64,000 nt of DNA, from NCBI RefSeq assembly GCF_000499385.1, contig NW_013654362.1, positions 62,001-126,000 on the forward strand, given 5' to 3'. How positions within the stretch are numbered: position 1 is the stretch's first letter; the number at the start of each line of letters is the position of its first letter. This document shows, one piece after another, positions 12,315 through 23,625 of this stretch. The position numbers and the translations under genes are program-made. The notes beneath the pieces were generated by a model. That model saw only the letters and a program-made list of their open reading frames with translations, had not been told where the DNA came from and did no database searches. This DNA is from Eimeria necatrix (lineage: Eukaryota > Apicomplexa > Conoidasida > Eucoccidiorida > Eimeriidae).

Positions 12315-13319
12315 TTCGGGAAAGAAGTAGCAGAAAATGCCCTAGCATTTCTTCGTGATAAAGGCCCGCTTTGCGGAACCTGCGCACTTTGAAGCTGCCT
12401 ACGCGGTGAATCCTAAATTCTGCTTTTCCTCTGCAAAGGCCGTTGATCCCTAAGTTCAAAGCACAAATCTACTGGCGCGAAACGATTATGTAGAAGAATT
12501 TACTACTGTAGCCTTTTAGACAAGAAGCCATGGGCCATCCTAGGTGACCACGTGTGCTTCAGGATCATTTTGTCCTCCTCCCAGATGGGTATAGCAGCAA
12601 CACGATACTTCCAATCTACAGGATTAATCGTACATCATTTGATAGACCAAGTTTTCACTATTGTTCAAAGTGCAGGGCTGCCAGCTGTGTGCGCGCAACG
12701 CACCCTAGGGTGCACGGGTACGGCCCTATCTGCTTAATAGCTCTACAGTTGCCCTACAGCCACTAGGATTCTGTAAATCATATGTATAAAGATGCAAATC
12801 GAAAATTTACTAAACTGTACGAGCCAACTAGGGGCGGGGCAGCCCCCCGAGTGGACCCCTTCCCCCAGGCCGTGCTCGATGTAGACCGTCGATTCGCTTC
12901 CGCCTATCCTAGCGAAGCAAGAGAGTGCGTAACGAATTTCAATGGTTATTTAAGTATAATTACATGTTTATTATGAAACTGACTACCCGAAAGGGCCAGA
13001 AGTTAGCAAGGGTGTGCGCTGACGCGTAGAGTACTGGACCAGTGCTGGCCCCACCACATCGCCTCGTGTGTGTCCAGCACAAGAGACGCGTTTGTCTATC
13101 CTTTCAGCTTATTCATTTGTTGAAAGCCAGGTATATATATTTGTTTTTTCTGGCTCTGCCACGGTCACATCCTGCATACTCCAGGGGAGCTGACTTTCTT
13201 GCGCCCCTCCACTCTGTTCAACAAGTTTCAGTGTGCGCGGCCCCACACTGGGAGAGTGCAAGAGTCTATCTGCATCGCCTGCTTCTAAATAGTTTTTCCT
13301 TTGCATTTCACAAGAGAAG
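12315..13319. other. divergent intergenic region, no gene seen
   Basis: About 1 kb between the start of the minus-strand CFAP70-like gene and the plus-strand gene at 13320. Short ORFs here lack homology and splice support. A GC-rich patch lies at 12830-12870 and a TA-rich stretch (ggtatatatatttg) at about 13130, which could be promoter sequence for the downstream gene. Nothing else is evident. Confidence 0.4.
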
Positions 13320-15018
13320 ATGACGCACTTTTCCCGAGAGGAAGAACCGCCCGAGTGCAGCCTGTTCAGCGTGCCATTGATCGGTGAGTTCAGCTAGAAA
13401 TTGTTCGAGTAGGTCAGTGCGAGGCATCAAGCGTCCAGTATTTACGCGTGCATCTATCTCACATGCTTCTCTTTATTGTTTTGCAGCTGCAGGGGCTGCA
13501 TCTGACGCCCTCTGTTGCCAGGGCCCGAGGAGAGATTTCGCCGCGGAAATGGACTTCCGGATGGCCAACGCTGCGAGAATGTATCCTGCAGGCTACGCCT
13601 TTGTACCTTCTTACGTTGGTGGATACAGGAGTCACTATGGAGGGCATGCACCTGTCTATATGCAGTACTCACCTGCCTCTCAGGTTAGAGAGAATCTGAC
13701 GAGGTTCCAGACACCGAGGGCAGTCGACCCACTGTGCTACCCGTCTTATTCCGTGGGACCCCCGCCACAGCAGCAATCTTGGGCGTACAATTGTGACCCC
13801 GTAGAGAACATCAGCCTGAGGCCTACAGCGCTACATGCTGACCTTCCCCTTGGCGAACAGTTGCGTGGCGACTGGGGAGGGCCGCAGACAGGACGGTCCA
13901 TATCTCCAGTTGAACAGTTCGAAGCTCCATCGCAGTATGGACTGAGCTCTATATCTCCGCAGCAAATCACTGCGATTCATGGTGAAGCTGTTACCACAGT
14001 CTGGCCGCGAACAGTCGAAGTTCCTGAAGTCTTGCCGGTGGACGCTCAGAAGAAGGACGACCTAGTGAAGCCAGAAGCAAAGGACGAAGGAGATTCTCTC
14101 CAACAGTCTCATTCCAAAGAAAGCCAAACAGAGCTTAAAGTGAACCAGTTGAAGACTGCCAAAGAAGGCAAAGGTACGCCACGAGGAACTGTTGCAAAGA
14201 GAAAAACAGCAGTCAAAAAGGGATCTCGAGGCCCAGAGAAGTCGCAATTCGCAGGGCAGGACGACGCGGGCTTGGGTGACACAGTACCTGAGTTGACGAA
14301 ATCAGAGTCTGTCGAAAACGCTTTGGAGCCTTCTCAGTCAGAGCTTGAGAAACCAGCGAACGCAGAGCATGGTGACCACAGCGATGTCGAGGAGAGGAAA
14401 CTTGACAATGAAGGAGCTAGTGGAGATGCAGCTGCAAGGGGCGACGAACAGGAAACAAAACACAAGCTAGCGGAGGACACACCAAGGCAAGATGCAGAGG
14501 CAAAGGAACCTCTGACTCCTTCAACCGCTGAACCCTTTATGACTGAGGACAAGAGCTTCAAAAGAACGAACAAAACTTTCCAAGACAAACTTGAAATTGC
14601 GAGTCCACGCTGCGAAAAGGCAAGGAATGCCGATGTTTACGCCATGACGATGTCTGCACCCCCGGCTGTCGGCGTAGGGCTGACGCTCCCTCTTTCACAG
14701 AAATTTTCAGGTAAGAAAGAGCCAAATAGAAGTGATGAAAACAGTGGGACAAATTGCGGCCTCGAGAAACGAGCAGTGAGCTCCACAAACTTGAAGGAAC
14801 GGCATGATCTCGTGTCGTGTGCGGTCGCAGGGAACCATTCTCCGGAATTGTTATCTGAGAGGTGTGAGCATGCAAATGGTAAGAACTGGCCAGTTGGTTA
14901 TGTGCCTCCCCCAGATGATAAGTACAGGGAGTTGGTGCTCGGCAACCAGGTGTATCTAGAGGGGGGCACATTCTACTTGAGTGAGACGGGAGCCTACCTG
15001 TTAGGACTAAGGGACTAA
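13320..15018 (+). CDS. two-exon hypothetical protein with N-terminal Cys pair and charged middle
   Basis: Exon 1 is 13320-13383 and begins MTHFSREEEPPECSLF; the intron has a GTGAG donor and ends ttttgcag at 13486; exon 2 is 13487-15018. The spliced frame gives 531 residues with no interruption. A second acceptor six bases on (ctgcag) would stay in frame and drop two residues. Near the N-terminus ALCCQG offers a Cys pair that could be palmitoylated. Next comes a Tyr/Pro-rich region (residues 50-180), then about 250 highly charged Glu/Lys/Ser residues predicted to be disordered, with one segment (VWPRTVEVPEVLPVDAQK) faintly like an alveolin valine-proline repeat. The tail is compact and hydrophobic (YLEGGTFYLSETGAYLLGL). 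I do not recognise the family; an inner-membrane-complex or cytoskeletal role is only a guess. Confidence 0.65.
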
Positions 15019-15524
15019 TTTGACGCAGCGGCCTTTCAAGAATCACTGCATTGGACACGGCGCCTTTTCCGTGTAGAATGGTGCACGCGCTTGAGGTTCG
15101 ACCGGGTTGCATCTGTTTTGCTAGGCTTAGGTTGGAACTATTAAGATGCCCGTTATTGCGACTCTGTGACCTTACGGAACCGACATTGAGGATGCGCAAT
15201 GTCTGTGGCTCTTGGTGTGGCGTATTGAGTGGTTATCTGGTGTTGCTGCCACAGTTTCGTAACATCTGTCGTGAGTGGACGGCAAGCGCAATAGTGCACG
15301 TAGCTGCAAGTTGCTATGGTCGGAAAAGCTTGGAATGCCTTCATCTGCGCTAGTTCTGTCTTCGTAAATATGTTTTTATTCAGCGTTTGTGTTGCTGGCC
15401 AAGGCCGGCACAGTTATGAAACAGTGCAGTGCTCTGTTTTTACGGACGGTGGAGCAATTTAAGAATATTTGTTTTGCTAGCACCTCCAGAATCGTTGTGA
15501 GAGAAGAGAGATACAGAGGGAAGT
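15019..15524. other. intergenic region between convergent genes, nothing seen
   Basis: About 500 bases separate two convergent stop codons. Small ORFs on both strands have no recognisable content. The stretch presumably holds the 3' untranslated regions of both neighbours. Confidence 0.4.
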
Positions 15525-17916
15525 TTAGTGTTTTGCGCGCACGAAACCGACGGCCAGATGATCGCGGTCGAAAACTGTGTAGTATCCCCGCAAGAGAACC
15601 TAACGCGCATGCGATTTAGTTTACGTTTAGCGAGTGGGAGTTAGCTCGTTCGGTTTTTCTTACCTGGCCGAAAGTCCACCCCTTTAAGCCCTAGAGGATC
15701 GAATATTATTATTTTTTGAAAGTTACTCGAGGCATTATCGAGTACAACCCAAACCCACGTCTTCGGCCTCGGAGTCATCTGCCGCTATCCCCAGCATGCA
15801 CTCATGCATGCCGTCGTCGTTTACGAACTCTAACACGTAGTCGTCCGGACTTAGTTGCAACTCGACAACAGTTGGCACTCCGTCTGGCAGTGCTTCTGTG
15901 ACGCTGGACTCCAAAGCAACGGAGAGTTCGTTGGCTCCGTACTTTTAGGAACTCCCTCGAATTGGAAGCTCTGTAGGCATTGAAACATAAAAATTCAGTG
16001 GCGTCATTGGAATAAGATCAATATCACGTATTCCTGTGCTGAGCGTAGTTATTGAAGTAAGGGTGTCCGTTCATTTACCAGGTCAGGGAGGCTCTGCTTG
16101 TCGTCGCAGGAAGATACATGAAGGTCCGACAGATAGTTGTCCATTGCTCTCTGGTTAAAGGCCGAATAAATGTGTGCATACAAGCGCAAGCGCGACATAA
16201 AGAGAGCCTCCAGGCCAACGGACCGTTGGGGCGTATATTAAGTAGGTGCCAGTATCGACGATGGAAGCGCCTCCAGCTGCACTCGCTTGATGGCTTCCCA
16301 ACCCTACAGTACAACCAGCAGAACATACTGCCATATGCATCCCGCCGCTTTGCTGAGAAATCTGAGGTTCGTGTAGAGTAGAAAGCAAGACGGCCAGTCT
16401 TCACAACGCTCAGAACCTGCACTGTTGCGAGCCGAGAGTGCACAAGAGAGTCTGCCGGAACGTCCACCATGAAGGGAGAAATATGTTACCTGTCCAGTAG
16501 CTATTGGACGGATCCACTGCGACCCAACTGTGTGACAGAATAGGTGAGACAGAAGGCTCCGTGTGCCGGCCAGGCCAAGCATCCTTGCCTGAATTCCTCT
16601 GCTGGGTTTTCCTTTTTGGATAAATCAGCGCCACCAAATGTCAACGCCCCTCCTGCTCAGTTGCTTGAATGAGCCTCAAATAGGGCTGCGCATGCGTTAA
16701 CGTTCCGCTCACCATCGGCTGAGAGGTAGTACGCAAACTGGTTCTGCGGGCGGTCGCACAGGTCTTTCAAATGGAAACAGGGGCCGCAAACATACTGCCA
16801 GATTCTTTTTTCTTAATGATCCGCTTGCAGCTATGTGGTCAATGCTGAGTGCATGCACTTTGGTTTTCGATGCTTCATATGAATTGTCAGGGAGACTCAC
16901 AAAGGTAGAACTCCTCGCTCGCTTATCTCGCGGTTCCTGAATCCAAGACCAACAATCCCGTCCTTAGATAAACACTTAGTCAGCTGTCACTAAACGTTTC
17001 TTCCATTTCCCGTACCCATTCTAGATCTTGAAGCAGCGGTATATCAAGATGAGTCTGATAGAGAAATCAAATGACAAAAGAATGTAAAATCTCCTGTCGG
17101 CTCATCACATGAGAGCCTGCGGCCACATACCGCAAAGCCGATGTTTGTGTGAGGAACAGATATGTCGCTGCCCAAGTGAACCGTGTCATATGCTGTGTGG
17201 AAATCCCTCATTGGCAACGACAAGGGAGTTCCATAGATAAGCCAACCGCACCGTCGTAGCCTTTGAGCGAACCGCTCAGATACTGCACGCTCATCTGGCT
17301 TGCGCTGCCGTCCTCGTTAAAACGAGGCTCAAACGTGGAACTTCGCACATACTTCCGGTGCCCTCTGCATTGTTTGGTGGTGCTGCAATACGCAGATGCA
17401 AATGAACAAGGAATTGCAGATGCATTGCAGAGCATTCAAGACATGTAGGCTTTAGAGGCAAGCACCCAGTCGCGTTCATACCAGCTCTCATCAGGCACCC
17501 AAAATTCGCATGAGCCGGTGTCAAAGAGGACGCGAAATGTTGATACGGGATCTGTCCCAATCCCGATGTCGGCAAAGTAGGTGGCTAAATTTTGAAAAAA
17601 CAATTTTTTACAAGCTAAAATTTCAGCTTTTCACGTTGTATCATGCTGTACCCAGTTTCCGCGACGCGAGCACTTGATCGTGCAGGCGTATGCCAGCAGA
17701 CCGCGTCAGTGTTTGCTGGCCCAGCTGCAAGAAGCTCGCGTACCGCCGTCGACGGAAACGTCGATCTTGTTGGACAACCCATACGTGGTTTCTCTCCATG
17801 AAGTCATCTATCTTCTTCAACCTCACAGAAAGCTCACTGTGGTCAACTGGGTTTGTTGAGGCAAAAAGTAACGAGTGGTAAACTGCTGTTGCCAACAGAG
17901 TCAACAGGATCATCAT
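15525..17916 (-). CDS. pepsin-family aspartyl protease (ASP/plasmepsin type), 17 exons
   Basis: Endopeptidase of family A1. ATG at 17916 opens a signal/anchor segment ([18 protein letters not shown]), followed by a basic propeptide ending [13 protein letters not shown]. Exons read by splice sites and frame: 17652-17916, 17482-17584, 17252-17382, 17131-17192, 17016-17054, 16901-16962, 16796-16844, 16713-16743, 16589-16652, 16490-16527, 16417-16451, 16224-16352, 16079-16150, 15943-15970, 15759-15883, 15664-15690 and 15525-15599. They sum to 1335 bases, 444 residues plus stop. Catalytic Asp 1 is in [17 protein letters not shown]. The flap region is [12 protein letters not shown], followed by [30 protein letters not shown] and [10 protein letters not shown]. 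Asp 2 is in [13 protein letters not shown]. The C-terminal lobe has [29 protein letters not shown] and VGFVRAKH. Divergent points: DTGSC for DTGSS, DTGTY for DTGTS, and FGQ where ILGD is usual. The exon 9 donor is GC. Which coccidian ASP class it belongs to is undecided. Confidence 0.93.
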
Positions 17917-18615
17917 TCCCCTCTGTTTAGGAAAAAAGAACCATCAGCACAAAAACAGGATGAACTGGATTCATCAGTACTTTTACCTGTTCGGTGTTAG
18001 GTATTTAGCTACCAAACAGTGTAGTGTCTGATGTTTTGGGTGTCTAGACATTGCAATGTCTCGTAGCTAAGGTTTTCTTCAAGCCTCGGTCGAGCATTGG
18101 CGAGTAACTGGAAGACAGGCAATATTTTACTGTTTGTCGTATCTTTTCAAGTGCAGCAGTCAGTTCGGGCGCGGGCGAATTAGAATAGTGGTAAAGGCGT
18201 CGACTAGGGGAGTACTGGAAACGCAGAAAATTCGCATGATCGCTCGATGAACGCTCATCTTAATCAGCTTAAGGGCACGCAGAAATAAATGTCACACTTT
18301 TCAAACCGGGGGACTGGGCTGATCTCCCTGCAGACGAAGATTGTTCGCGCCTGAAGCCTTCCTTGTTTGGGGCTGAGCACTGGTTGTTCGTGCCTGATTC
18401 TCACGAGAACTACTCCAGTAGGCCACCGACACTCCTAATGTATTCTTCCGTCTTAATGTACTTCTTATGTGTTCAAGAGGCCTTTTTGCTCCGACGGTCG
18501 GAGGATTTACTAAACGGCACGTGTATCTTTCGCTGTGTGCATGAGGATCTGTGTGGATCTCGAGCAGCAAGATCAAATAATGCATGCAGATCTTTAAAAT
18601 GATCATTGAATCTTC
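17917..18615. promoter_or_regulatory. bidirectional upstream region with TGCATGCA 35 bp before the ASNSD1-like start
   Basis: About 700 bases separate two divergently transcribed starts, the protease (minus, 17916) and the synthetase-like gene (plus, 18616). TGCATGCA occurs at 18581-18588, overlapped by a tail (gcatgcagatc) and 27 bases from the ATG. In apicomplexans this octamer is a recognised ApiAP2-bound element; that it acts here is inference. An in-frame TGA sits three codons before the ATG at 18616, supporting that start unless an upstream exon exists. Confidence 0.4.
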
Positions 18616-21600
18616 ATGGGCCAGGAAATATTGCAGTTCTGCTGCAACGCAAGTCAGAAGGTGCCGGAGTTGGATTATTTGCGAAGTTTGGTGAACTCCC
18701 TTCAACACGGATGCAGAGCCTCGTCACCTTCTTTGCAAAGTCCGTTCTTCGCAGCTAACGAGGAAGGAACAAAAATTTTTCGCTATAATATAAACATGAG
18801 CTGCGGTTTCAGGGTCTCAGTATGGTTGGGTGGGCTGCCTCCCCAGGCACAGGATAAGGGTCAAGTAGTGGTAACTGCAGGTTTCCCTAGGTGTATGGGT
18901 GGCAGCGGTGGAGCGAGTGCGAGCAGCGTCCACATCCAGTTTAACGGCAGCCACATATATCAGTCTACTCACGTACCAGCTGCTGCGTCAGAGGCAATCG
19001 AGGGCTGCAGCTGCGGCAAATCGCGCCAAACTTTGGTTGTACTTGGAGACGCTGGGTCGCTTCCTGGGGGTAGCGAGGTTTGGAAAGACCTCTTCCAGTC
19101 TGTAGCTCGTGTTGAGGATGAATGTGGGAGCTACAGCTCCGATTGCAAGAGAAGTGTATGGCTGGCTCAACGGCAGGCAGGAGGCGACACGACAGCAGCA
19201 GGCGCTGCGAGTTGGACACCACAAAACATCGTCGGTGGGGTGGAGAATGAGTACAAAGGAGAATATTGCTGTGAGAGGTCGAAAGTTTTAGCTGCGAGTC
19301 GTGCAGCTTACTCGAAGCGAGTCTGCGTTGCTCTGTCTCGCCGGTGTCGGTGGTGCACTTGCTGTGCTGCCCGTTATCGAGACGGAGAGAGTTCCAGAGT
19401 ACAGGGGCCAGGGTTCGATTGCAGTTCCAAAGAAAATGCCTTTTCATCTGCTGCTTTTTCTGTGGTATTCCACTCTGAAGCTTACGGCCTTCTCTTCTTC
19501 TGCAGAGATAAGCTCGGCCTTGCATCTTTGCTGGCTGTGGCGCCTGCCGAGAGCCCAGGAGAATTGTCTCCCAGCTTTGTCTTGGCAACATCTGCTGCAG
19601 AGTTGCGCAGTGCTGGCGGGACTCTTGGGTGGCATAGAAAGTTTAAAGAAAATGTCATAGAGGTTCCTGTGGACGGTGTGTGGGTTGTGGATCTGTGGGC
19701 ATTGGCAGACTCATATAGGTGTCGCAACGCTTCTGCCACTTCAGCATTTATGCCTCTCAAAGTGCCGCCTGCGCGCAGTGCAGAGTTGCAGTTAAGCGAG
19801 GCATCCATTCCCGGTTTGCACAACGCGATCTGCGTCCCTTGGGAACGGCCGAGCATCATCCGCACAGAGCACATGTGGTGTACCTGCGAAAATTGTGCTC
19901 TCTCTCGCGAACTGTTCTGGGACTCAATGGATTCCGTTGATAACATTCGGCACGACATGGAGTGCGCTCTAGTCGAAGAGAGAGAGCTTCTGGAGAGCAT
20001 TTTCAAACCATTCAAAAGATTCGCAGGGAAGGATGAACGCCCACCTTCTCTAGGAAACTCATGTGATCTGCAAAGGACTGAAGGCCCGCCTTTAATTACA
20101 TCATCACAAGTACTAGCGTCTTTGTACAGGCAGCTCTTCGAGGCCGTATCACGGTCAATACCAGAAGCACTGCAACGGATTCAGAGTGGTGGCGGGCCTG
20201 CCGTGAGTAGGAGTGCTACGGAGGCTGAGAATGTATTCGTAGGGGTTTTGTTTTCCGGGGGCGTTGACTCGACATTGCTTGCGGGGATGGTTTTGCGGGT
20301 CCTCGCTGCTGCCATGGTGAGACTATATTCTTGATGAATGGGCATTTGAAATCCAGAAAACTGGGAGTATTGGCACTTGCAGCAACGATTGTTTCTGTGT
20401 AGCATCTAAGCAGCTGCTCATTGTGATATTATTTGGGTGATGCTTCAGGCAGCTGAGCGCTCGGGTGCCCCGAGTGGATGTGCCCCTTCGCACAGAGCGC
20501 TTCCTCAAAAGGTAGTTGTTGTAGAGCTCGTTTCTGCCTGCTTTTCGGCAGAGGCTCCAGACAGACTGACCGCACTGCGTAGTTTCCAGGACTTGCTCTG
20601 TTTGCTGGAATCCTTAGGTGTACGCTACAAGCGACAGTGCGATGGCAGCAGTGCCACTGACGCTTCGCACAACAGCAGCTTCACACTGATTGGAGAGTGG
20701 GCACTTGAATTGAGGCTTGTGGCCGTAGATGTGTCAACCACAGAGAGTGCAGAATGCCGTGACCAGCTTCTAGAGGTCATATACCCCAAGCGAAGCCACA
20801 TGGATTTTAACATTGCTGCTCCCCTATACTTCGCTTCCAGGTAACGACGAAGAAGCAAGCTCTCAATTGTGCGACTTCGCTTAGTCTTTGCCCAGTAAAG
20901 GCCTACGTGAGCGGCTTTAGCACTTTATTAGGAGGCAGCAGCTTCAGGAATGCATCAACGAGCGAGAATCTATGCTGTGTCCACTTGCCGTTGCAGAGGC
21001 ACCGGGTATTTAGTCTCCCCAAACTTCGGCAGAAAAGAGCAGTGGCAGTTGCTGCTGCACGAGTCGTCTCTATGGAAGGACCTTCTAATCCGCCCACCTC
21101 CTCAACCCCGCTGCCATAACGCCCGGCGCACGAAATGCGAATCCGATGAGCACACTGAGGATACAACACAGCTTGGGTGCCCGGTAAAACCAAATCAAGG
21201 ACCCACTATCTGTGGGAAAACAGCAGCAGAGCAGAAGGGTGGCACCTGCAGGGTGTGCCGCCGGCAGGCAAAGAGCGACTGTGTGCACGGGACATGCAAA
21301 CTTTGCTGCTCGAAGCTGCAAGCTGTTGCAGCACAGCGGGCATCCTCAGACCTGCAGCCCCAAGCATGCCCTGAGATCCACGTGAACGGGAAAGGGCGAA
21401 TACGGCTTTCTGACATTGACGTCGCCGTGCATGCTGTGTGCCCAGTACACCGCAGGCGTCGCCAAAACGGCGCCAAGAAGGATGCAGTTGCTGAAGAAGA
21501 TGGCAAGACCGACGAATGCAGTGACGAACATCCATGTAGGGAAGAGAGCCATGCTCCATTCAAATCCCTTTCCGTGCTACCTTGTGGAGTGCCTTTGGCT

Positions 21601-22695
21601 ACGCTTGAAAGTGGGCGGCCTTTCATGGCGATGCAACTGCCTGAGCTGCACCAGTGGTGCAGCGTAGACCAACGGCGATTGAAGTGCGTCGATACAAAAA
21701 CAGGCAAGTTCCAGACTATGCACTACGAAGCAATGGACAATTTGGGTTTCTGTCTTAGATTAGTTAACTTTCACGATGGCCCTTGAACGGTCAGGGGAAA
21801 TACCGCAGACGATCAATTAGACACCCACAGGGCATTTAAAGTGTTTTTCGTCGTTTAACAGGCGCATACACCTTGCAGAGCGCGATACTTTTAATGGGCA
21901 GTGGCGCGGATGAAATATTTGGCGGATATGCTCGCCACCGGACGGCGAATCGGACTAAAGGCTGGGGCGCACTTCGACAAGAGCAGATCCTGTGAGGTTA
22001 CGCATACTTAGAGCTTGACCAGCTACTTCTTAGCTATTCTTCAATACTAATTCTGACTGTATCAAACGACAAAGTACGACTTTGTGCCAGATTGCCAAAA
22101 CGGTGTGGCTTAGCGTGTCTGCAGGGACCTGAAGCGCCTTTGGTTCCGCAATATGGGCCGAGATTCCCGCACCCTTCGCGCTTTCCGCCGGTGGGCCCGT
22201 TTGCCATTTCTTGATGAGCACCTGTTGCACTTTGTTTGTTGCTTTGTGCCATTTGATTACATCGTCCAACCGTCTAGTGAAGCGCGTACCCGAGTCGAAG
22301 AGGTGATGCACCGCCTGCTCGTTAAAGCGACAAATCCGGCCCCTTATAGCTGTTCTGGAACCTTAGCGAACTCGTCGGCAACGCGTAGAGAGCAGGAGAA
22401 CTCCGAAGAAAGATTAGAAATATGTGCAGTGAGCTTGCCTGATAGTCCGGCAACAGAGCTCGGCAATAATACGAAAATGGAAGTTACGAGCAACAACCTG
22501 AGCTCTGGAAATAAGTGGCTCCTGCGGCTTTGTGCGGCCTACTGTGGGCTGCCTTTTAGCTCCGTAGCAAAAAAGCGTGCAATGCAGTTTGGCTCGCGCT
22601 CTGCCAAAGTTTCAAATAGTGAATGCTTCACTAGCAATCGTAAGGCTCGGGGTGATGCCAGTTTGGACAGTGGCGATGACAACTTCCGCAGCTGA
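18616..22695 (+). CDS. ASNSD1: ASNSD1-type asparagine-synthetase-like protein
   Basis: Glutamine-amidotransferase-fold plus ATP-pyrophosphatase domain protein. Exons: 18616-20316, 20449-20840, 20997 to about 21610 or 21745, 21862-21991, 22125-22695; phases agree. The PP-loop is VLFSGGVDSTLLAG. Family blocks follow in order: ELVSACFSAEAPDRL, VIYPKRSHMDFNIAAPLYFASR, GTGYLV, LLMGSGADEIFGGYARHR, FRNMGRDSRT, ARLPFLDEHLL, and KKRAMQFGSRSAK. All match animal ASNSD1 closely. The N-terminal 500 residues align loosely with the class-II amidotransferase domain (HIQFNGSHIYQ for FLWNGEVF; SVVFHSEAYGLLFFCRDKLG for the FGRD block). The protein starts MGQEILQFCC, so the Cys2 nucleophile is not where expected. 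Exon 3 adds an insertion of at least 200 residues with a Cys cluster (CRVCRRQAKSDC...CKLCC) inside the synthetase domain. The cellular role of ASNSD1 proteins is poorly defined; true asparagine synthesis should not be assumed. Confidence 0.9.
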
Positions 22696-23625
22696 AAGTA
22701 GCTAGGTCTAAAGTGTTCCGCAGAGCAAATTTTTGCACACCTCAGAACAGATTAAGAACGCTGGTATCATGCTATGATGGCAGATTCCGCGTCAAAGCAA
22801 GGTGTGCATGGTGTTCAGCAGTGACACAGTAATGTTGCTTGTGTAAAGAAGCATTTGTTGTCTCTTTGCTGCAAGCGCCGGTTGTGAAGTGGGAACAGCC
22901 ACCTAAAAGCGGCATACGCAGCTGGGTTGCTGCAATTGCTTTTGCCACATTAAACCATATAGAGATCCCTCTTCGGACAGTGGAGGGAAGGAGACGACTG
23001 TCCATTCTCCTTTTTATCATCTGTAGAGCTGCTGTCGCCGAAATGGGAACTACCGTAGCTTATAAAGTTGGGTACCAGGTGGCGCCATGTGGATACAATA
23101 GAAAGTAATGCTTGGCAACTTCGTACTCCAGCGCTGCGCAGTGTCTCTGAAGCCCGCTACTCCCCACACTTCCCACTGAACATGTGTGACACCGAGTTCA
23201 GATTGTGCGCACCGCAAGCAACTGTCTGCCAAACGTTTCTGCTTCTCTCACTAGGGTCACATTCTGCAGTTCCTTTGGAAACTGCGTCTCACTGCATAGC
23301 CTGCTAACTAACAACAGCAGGGAATCTCACGTTTCCCTGCTAGGCGGACACGTACTCACATAACACTAAACTTCCTTGAAAGCGCTCCCCAAATGGAAGT
23401 GCAAATCATCATGAATCAAACCTGTCCAACAGGCTAGTTGCCTCTTCCAGCGACCGTTAAGGCGCTCTGTTTCACATGGAGTGCAATTACAGAGGGGCGT
23501 GAAAAGCGCACCTCATGCCTGCAGCTTTTGTGAGGAAGCCACTCTGTAGCTACTGTGGTTCATTTTCTAGGCACTGGAGTCCCAGTGTTCGCATTGAGTA
23601 CAAGGCCAGGTCACTGTTTGCCATT
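22696..23625. other. intergenic region between convergent genes, nothing seen
   Basis: About 930 bases between the stop of the ASNSD1-like gene (plus) and the stop of the lectin gene (minus). ORFs under 100 codons on both strands show no domain or splice support. It probably holds both 3' untranslated regions. Confidence 0.4.

Noticed and set aside
12820..12880. GC-rich patch considered as a structured RNA
   Set aside because: I could not draw a convincing fold or match it to a known RNA class.
18965..19591. 208-codon minus-strand ORF opposite the ASNSD1-like gene
   Set aside because: The plus-strand frame continues to a clear PP-loop domain; the antisense frame has no domain.
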